Origin: an uncultured Clostridia bacterium
Lineage (GTDB): Bacteria; Bacillota; Clostridia; UMGS1810
DNA: 9,540 nt
Reading direction: 5' to 3'
Assembly (NCBI GenBank): GCA_934463115.1
Contig: CAKSIN010000043.1
Coordinates: 1 to 9,540 of the forward strand
Shown: piece after piece, positions 5,096 to 9,540 of the stretch
Layout of the letters: each line of letters begins with the position of its first letter
Position numbering within the stretch: the stretch's first letter is position 1
Notes under the pieces: generated by a model
What the model saw: the letters and a program-made list of their open reading frames with translations, nothing else
Database searches by the model: none
Told to the model about the DNA's origin: nothing
Translations under genes and position numbers: made by a program

Positions 5096-8000
5096 TTATT
5101 TCAGATTTTCATGCATACGTGTAAATACCGCAGCTGCCTGCGCTCTTGTTGTGTTGTCCTTCGGTGCAAAGCTGCCGTTTGCATTACCTGTCATAATCAA
5201 CTTTTCGGCTGCCCAGTTCACAGCGTTTTTCGCATAATCGGAAATGTTGCCGTTATCTGTATATTCCGTATTTCCGTTTGAAGTTATATCGTATCCTTTA
5301 AATATTGCGTACCGATAAATAATTGCTGCCATCTGCTCGCGCGTAATGGGTTCATCGGGTGTAAAAAGTTCTTTGGAAATACCCGAAACAATGCCGTTTG
5401 CATTTGCCCAGGCAACAGCCTTTTCATAATAACTGCCGCTTTCAACATCGATAAATTCGGTATTCCCGGCCTGCGGCTGTCCCTCCATACGATAAATAAC
5501 CGTCACAAACATTGCTCTGGTAACATTGCTGTCCGGTGCAAATTCCGTTTCTGATACACCGTTCATCAAGTTATTTTCGTATACATATTTCACAGAGTCG
5601 TAAAACCAATCATTTTTCTTAACATCTGTGAACGGATTTATCCATTCACCGCCCGGTGTTATGCTGCTGTTATCTTTCTTTATCCATTTTGCATAGAGTG
5701 TAATGCTTCTTGTCACTTTCTCAGAAAAATCATATTTGGTTTTAAGCTCTTTATCGGAATACCATCCCGCAAAATCATATCCGTCTCTCGTCGGCGCCGT
5801 CGGTTCCTTAGCAACGCTGCCCTTTGCGGCTGTCTGATTTGCAATTTTGCTTCCGCCGTTTGATTCAAACGAAACGGTGCAGCTTGCCGAGCCGCTTCCG
5901 CCGCCTCCTGTGCTGCCGCCCGATTTCGTCCAATTTGCGGTTACCGTTACATCGATATCCGGCATTGTGAATGTTGTTTGGGACGAATTGCTGTCTGTAA
6001 ACTGTACACCGCTGTCAGATGTCCAGCCGCTGAATGTATATCCGGTGCGTTCGCCAGCGTTGATTGTTACCATCTCATCTTTCGAATATTCACCGCTGCC
6101 CGAATCCTTCGCATAGCTTCCGTTCACTGTTACTGTATTTGACATTTTTTTAGCAATAAGCGCCATCTGCGGTGTTGAAGTATTTTCAGCAAAATCCTGT
6201 GCGCAAAGTGTAATAATACTGCTTGAATCTCCTTCGTAGAGTTTTCCGGAAACAGCAAACATTCCGCTGTTATCGGCTACTGTATACTCACTGTTGCCAT
6301 ACATAATCCTGCTGCCCGCGTCCGACATTCCCGTTATTGTATATTCTCCCGTTTCCCTGTCGGCATAAAATACGTCAGAAGAAAGAATCAGCACTGGCGG
6401 TTCTTTATCCATGTTTACAAGCAGGAATACTTCTGTTACATCATTACCCGAAATACCGTCAATTTTGAACATCAGACTTCCTTCAAACTCCGGAAGAATA
6501 AATGTATTCACGCTGTTTTCATGCAATATTTCGGAATTTGTATCCATTCTTGTCAGCTTGAATCCGTCATTTGTATCCGAACTGTTTACAATCAAAGTAT
6601 TGTCACCGCCGCCGACATACGCATGATAAACACCGTTTTCATCTGCCGTGCAATCATTACCGTTCACCGAAACAGTTATATCCATCGGTGTATATTTCGG
6701 AAGAAACTTACCGGCGGACTCTGTTTCATTACTGTAATACTTTCCGTTTTCCGATTTTTTATATGCACGAACACCGATTTTATAGGTTTTATCCGGCTGC
6801 AGATTTTCGGCAGAAACAGATTCTGCCAAGCTTCCGTCTTCATTTACACGGACACCGTTTCCGCCGACAGTAAGTGCCATATCGATTGATGTTGTATCAT
6901 TATCCAAATCGTATCCGAAGCCTGTATCCGTCCATATGCCGTTTTGTTCTTCATAAACTTTAACGGTATAACCGTCGGCATCGTCTGCAGCTTTCCACTG
7001 CGCGCGCATGACTTCGTTCCCCATCGGTTGCAGAGTAACATCTGTCGGAGCGGGCGGTTCGTTTACGTTAATATATGAAACTTTTTCGCCAAATGCCTGA
7101 TTATCTATTGCAATAAACGTTTCCTCATCAATCCCGTCATCATTGATGTCTGCTGATTTTTTTGTCATAAGAAATGCCGTCACATAGTATTCGCCGGTAG
7201 GAGCCAGCGCACCCGATGAAGGAACCGGAAGCGCAACGTTTGAAACATCATCGATTTCCTGTTCGGAAATCATATAATCCGCTCCGCCCTCGCTGTTCGA
7301 AAAATAAGTTCGGATAACATAAGGTGTGTTATTTACGGCATGCTTTACCTGACCGGAAACCTGATTGCCGCTTAATGTAAGAGCCAGCTTCTCGAACGGT
7401 TCAACGGAAAACGCTTTCTCATCGGTAAAGGTCAATCCGCCGGCATCAATGGTGTGCTTGCCGCCTTCTTTAAGCCGCAGAATAGCCAAACGGTATTTTT
7501 TGCCGTCGCTGTTTACTTTCTCCATATCACCTATGGTTGCAGCACTTACATCCGCGTTGGGGTTAAACTCACTGTCGTCCGTCATCCAGTCAATGGCAAG
7601 TTCGGTGTTGCTGCTGTTGAAAACCTTTAAATTGTCTTTGATTTGTTCCTCGGTAAGTTCTCCGTCAAATGCCAGCAGAATATACGGTGCTTCGTCCATG
7701 CCGGCACTCACCGATATTTCCGCACGACTCATACCTTCACTTGCAGACGCAGAAAATTCTTTAAGCACCGCCGTGTCATCCGCAAGCATATTCACAACCG
7801 GTGACACACCTTTATCCGCCCAGTTCCATTCGGGCATATAACCGAATACCTTAAACTCAATACCCCAACCGCCGCCCTCGCGGAAGTTGGTCTCCACAAT
7901 CTTCGGCACGAGTACCCATGCTCGGGCGCTTGCAAGCCAGCCGCCAACCTCAGCCACAACGCCGAGGTACACGTCAACATTTTCGAAAGCCTGTTTCATG

Positions 8001-9540
8001 CCCTCCTCAACGCTGACATTTCTGATTGGAAATGCCGTCTGACCGCCCACAATGAGATTAATGTTTCCGACATTAAATCCCTTGCCGGCAAGGACAGGAC
8101 TATTGCTCGGAATCTGCACTCTGCCTGCAACCGTGCCGTTTGCTCCGATCGCCAGATATAAATTATCCTTGCTGTCGTTCAACCCTCCGAAAGCACCCAG
8201 TTCAACAGAAGAATTAAATTTTATAAGGTCTATCTGTTTACTCGGCAGATTTAATGCAAGTTCCTTTGAACCACCGAAATAAATACCTTCATAGTCAATG
8301 CCTTTATAGTTTCGCTCCTGACCGTTTAATTTTAAGGAGTAGCCAAAGCTGTCGACAATCTGCGTTACTGCTCCGGCACCTACGAGGTTAACATCGGTCG
8401 CTTTCAGAGAAATTTCGCTCGGTCCTATGACTATATTGCCCGTTCCCTCTATAAGATGCAAATATGTTCCCGTAAGCGCGCCACGCAGTTTTATCGGCGG
8501 AATGGCAATGTAATTGCCGTTTACGGTTGCGGCAAGATCCTTAAAACCTGCACCTCCGCCGTTGAGCTGTCCTATCGGAACGGGCGGAACAAGTACGATT
8601 CCCGGTGATGCCTTTACATAAAACCACAGTTCATCCGGAATTAGTGCACCGTTTTTGCTGCGTTCCAGCGCAAGTGTTGCCTCGGTTTCAAATAAATCAA
8701 AAGCGTTTAATTCAAGGCTGAAAGCGTAGCGCTCCTCGCCCTTAAACGTGTTGACCTCACCCTCAACCTTTGCAAGTTCCAATGCCATCATCTTGGCGGT
8801 GTCAAAGCTGCCCTTTGCTTTTACGCCGTTCACCTTAAATTCATACGTCTTTTTGCCGCCTACTGTCTTTTCTTTTAAACCGTAGCCCAGCTTTTCAAGT
8901 GAAAATTCAGCGCCGTCAAATATTGTTTTGAACCCGATTTCGCCGTTGAAAATGAGGTTGCCGCCCATGTCTGCAGACGCCTTTTCCAGCTTTGCCGTTG
9001 CATACGGAATATCAACATAAATGATTGCATCGTTTTTATCCGGCTCAATATCAAATGTAAAGCCTTCTTTTGAAAGTGTGATTTTTAAAGAGTCTTCCGC
9101 ACCGCCGCTCGGCTGATAGAATTTAAACGAGGGAGCGTTCAGGTGAACGCCGTGCTGCTCGATACGTCCGTCCTTGTGAATAATCAGCTTTCCGCCGGCA
9201 TTTTTGTTCCATGTTGCCGTCACGGACGGTGAAAGCGCTGCCGCGCCTTCCGTAAATTCAAAAGATGAGCCGTTGACGCTCTCACACTCTCCGCCAATCT
9301 GTGCAACAGGTGACGCATTGTATTTCTTTTTAAGTTTTTCAAGTGCAGCGTCATCCTGAACATATTCAACGGTTGTTGCACCGTTTGATTCAAATGCCGC
9401 AAGACGTTTTGCGGAAAAACTTGATGATATTTCGTCAGGCTTGGTGGGAAGCTCCTCGCTCAGCGTTTTCAGATCGCGATAACCCCACAGATACTGCGAA
9501 CCGATCGACATTCCCGTATTTCCGTCAATGTCAAAGCCGA
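5096..9540 (-). CDS. Giant SLH-domain surface protein with FN3, Ig-like and InlB-type repeats (5'-partial)
   Basis: At least 1,480 residues are visible. Positions below count from the Met at 9511, which is probably internal: the frame stays open to the right edge, reading GFDIDGNTG before it, and no ribosome binding site is present. Residues 1 to about 800 are beta-rich, with many alternating polar/hydrophobic stretches, and match no family I recognise. Then come a fibronectin type III domain (819-940, with Trp839 and LQPDKTY at 904-910), Ig-like modules (about 942-1034 and 1037-1122), an InlB-like repeat (1125-1195, SGWTSDSG, TANW), a Gly/Ser linker (1197-1209), a Listeria-Bacteroides-type repeat (1211-1277, FAGWYSD, LYAKW), and three SLH domains (about 1293-1341, 1352-1401, 1416-1466, with VTRAM, ITREQ and TTRAQ). 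SLH triplets bind secondary cell-wall polymer, so the protein should be exported and held on the surface. Its signal peptide must lie outside the window. Adhesin, polymer-binding or structural roles are all possible; no catalytic motif was found. Confidence 0.9.
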   Translation of the reverse strand, partial: GFDIDGNTGMSIGSQYLWGYRDLKTLSEELPTKPDEISSSFSAKRLAAFESNGATTVEYVQDDAALEKLKKKYNASPVAQIGGECESVNGSSFEFTEGAAALSPSVTATWNKNAGGKLIIHKDGRIEQHGVHLNAPSFKFYQPSGGAEDSLKITLSKEGFTFDIEPDKNDAIIYVDIPYATAKLEKASADMGGNLIFNGEIGFKTIFDGAEFSLEKLGYGLKEKTVGGKKTYEFKVNGVKAKGSFDTAKMMALELAKVEGEVNTFKGEERYAFSLELNAFDLFETEATLALERSKNGALIPDELWFYVKASPGIVLVPPVPIGQLNGGGAGFKDLAATVNGNYIAIPPIKLRGALTGTYLHLIEGTGNIVIGPSEISLKATDVNLVGAGAVTQIVDSFGYSLKLNGQERNYKGIDYEGIYFGGSKELALNLPSKQIDLIKFNSSVELGAFGGLNDSKDNLYLAIGANGTVAGRVQIPSNSPVLAGKGFNVGNINLIVGGQTAFPIRNVSVEEGMKQAFENVDVYLGVVAEVGGWLASARAWVLVPKIVETNFREGGGWGIEFKVFGYMPEWNWADKGVSPVVNMLADDTAVLKEFSASASEGMSRAEISVSAGMDEAPYILLAFDGELTEEQIKDNLKVFNSSNTELAIDWMTDDSEFNPNADVSAATIGDMEKVNSDGKKYRLAILRLKEGGKHTIDAGGLTFTDEKAFSVEPFEKLALTLSGNQVSGQVKHAVNNTPYVIRTYFSNSEGGADYMISEQEIDDVSNVALPVPSSGALAPTGEYYVTAFLMTKKSADINDDGIDEETFIAIDNQAFGEKVSYINVNEPPAPTDVTLQPMGNEVMRAQWKAADDADGYTVKVYEEQNGIWTDTGFGYDLDNDTTSIDMALTVGGNGVRVNEDGSLAESVSAENLQPDKTYKIGVRAYKKSENGKYYSNETESAGKFLPKYTPMDITVSVNGNDCTADENGVYHAYVGGGDNTLIVNSSDTNDGFKLTRMDTNSEILHENSVNTFILPEFEGSLMFKIDGISGNDVTEVFLLVNMDKEPPVLILSSDVFYADRETGEYTITGMSDAGSRIMYGNSEYTVADNSGMFAVSGKLYEGDSSSIITLCAQDFAENTSTPQMALIAKKMSNTVTVNGSYAKDSGSGEYSKDEMVTINAGERTGYTFSGWTSDSGVQFTDSNSSQTTFTMPDIDVTVTANWTKSGGSTGGGGSGSASCTVSFESNGGSKIANQTAAKGSVAKEPTAPTRDGYDFAGWYSDKELKTKYDFSEKVTRSITLYAKWIKKDNSSITPGGEWINPFTDVKKNDWFYDSVKYVYENNLMNGVSETEFAPDSNVTRAMFVTVIYRMEGQPQAGNTEFIDVESGSYYEKAVAWANANGIVSGISKELFTPDEPITREQMAAIIYRYAIFKGYDITSNGNTEYTDNGNISDYAKNAVNWAAEKLIMTGNANGSFAPKDNTTRAQAAAVFTRMHENLK

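Noticed and set aside
7365..7841. 158-codon rightward open frame inside the surface-protein gene
   Set aside because: It lies antisense to well-supported coding sequence, has no ribosome binding site or recognisable domain, and its composition is Ser/Leu-rich as expected of an antisense shadow.
9509..9511. ATG at 9511 as the true start of the surface protein
   Set aside because: There is no ribosome binding site or signal peptide, and the open frame continues upstream to the window edge.
1..9540. CRISPR array, tRNA/rRNA, insertion sequence, prophage or defence genes
   Set aside because: No regularly spaced repeats, cloverleaf, transposase or integrase motifs, or known defence domains were seen on either strand.

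Overview
The window looks like an anaerobic low-to-mid GC Bacillota (Clostridia) genome, possibly an uncultured gut or rumen lineage. The evidence is strong AGGAGG-type ribosome binding sites, near-consensus sigma-A promoters with 17-bp spacers, AT-rich intergenic DNA, an RpiR-type sugar-phosphate regulator, and a very large surface protein anchored by C-terminal SLH domains. The lineage below class level is an inference and cannot be fixed from this sequence alone.

Left part (1-3279). A leftward operon starts from a good promoter at 3170-3198. It encodes a short L-fucose/L-arabinose isomerase-like protein (1714-3117), an FAD-linked oxidoreductase of the GlcD/alkyl-DHAP-synthase-like family (272-1690), and a two-cluster [4Fe-4S] protein of the GlcF/GlpC type that runs off the left edge (1-257). 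The gaps are 23 and 14 bp and each gene has its own strong RBS. The set suggests sugar (perhaps deoxy-sugar) catabolism coupled to flavin/iron-sulfur oxidation of a hydroxy acid or related intermediate. The substrate cannot be read from the sequence.

Centre (3118-4891). A divergent rightward gene (3280-4116) encodes an RpiR-family regulator (HTH plus SIS domain) with its own promoter at 3217-3245. The 162-bp divergent region holds a perfect 14-bp palindrome overlapping the -35 box of the isomerase promoter, and a second inverted repeat overlapping the regulator's own -35 box. This fits local control of the operon, with a phosphosugar as the likely effector. The regulator converges, with one base between stop codons, on a leftward NagD-like HAD-IIA phosphatase gene (4118-4891), which has its own promoter at 4923-4951.

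Right part (4892-9540). A 204-bp intergenic stretch carries the phosphatase promoter and a long imperfect hairpin. Beyond it is the 3' end of a giant leftward gene (5096 to beyond 9540) for a secreted surface protein. The visible order is a beta-rich N-terminal region of unrecognised family (about 800 residues), one fibronectin type III domain, Ig-like modules, two InlB/Listeria-Bacteroides-type repeats flanking a Gly/Ser linker, and three SLH domains. Its true start lies outside the window.

No tRNA, rRNA, CRISPR, insertion sequence or phage gene was seen. The most interesting items are the isomerase / flavin oxidase / Fe-S operon with its divergent RpiR control region, and the unclassified N-terminal region of the SLH protein.
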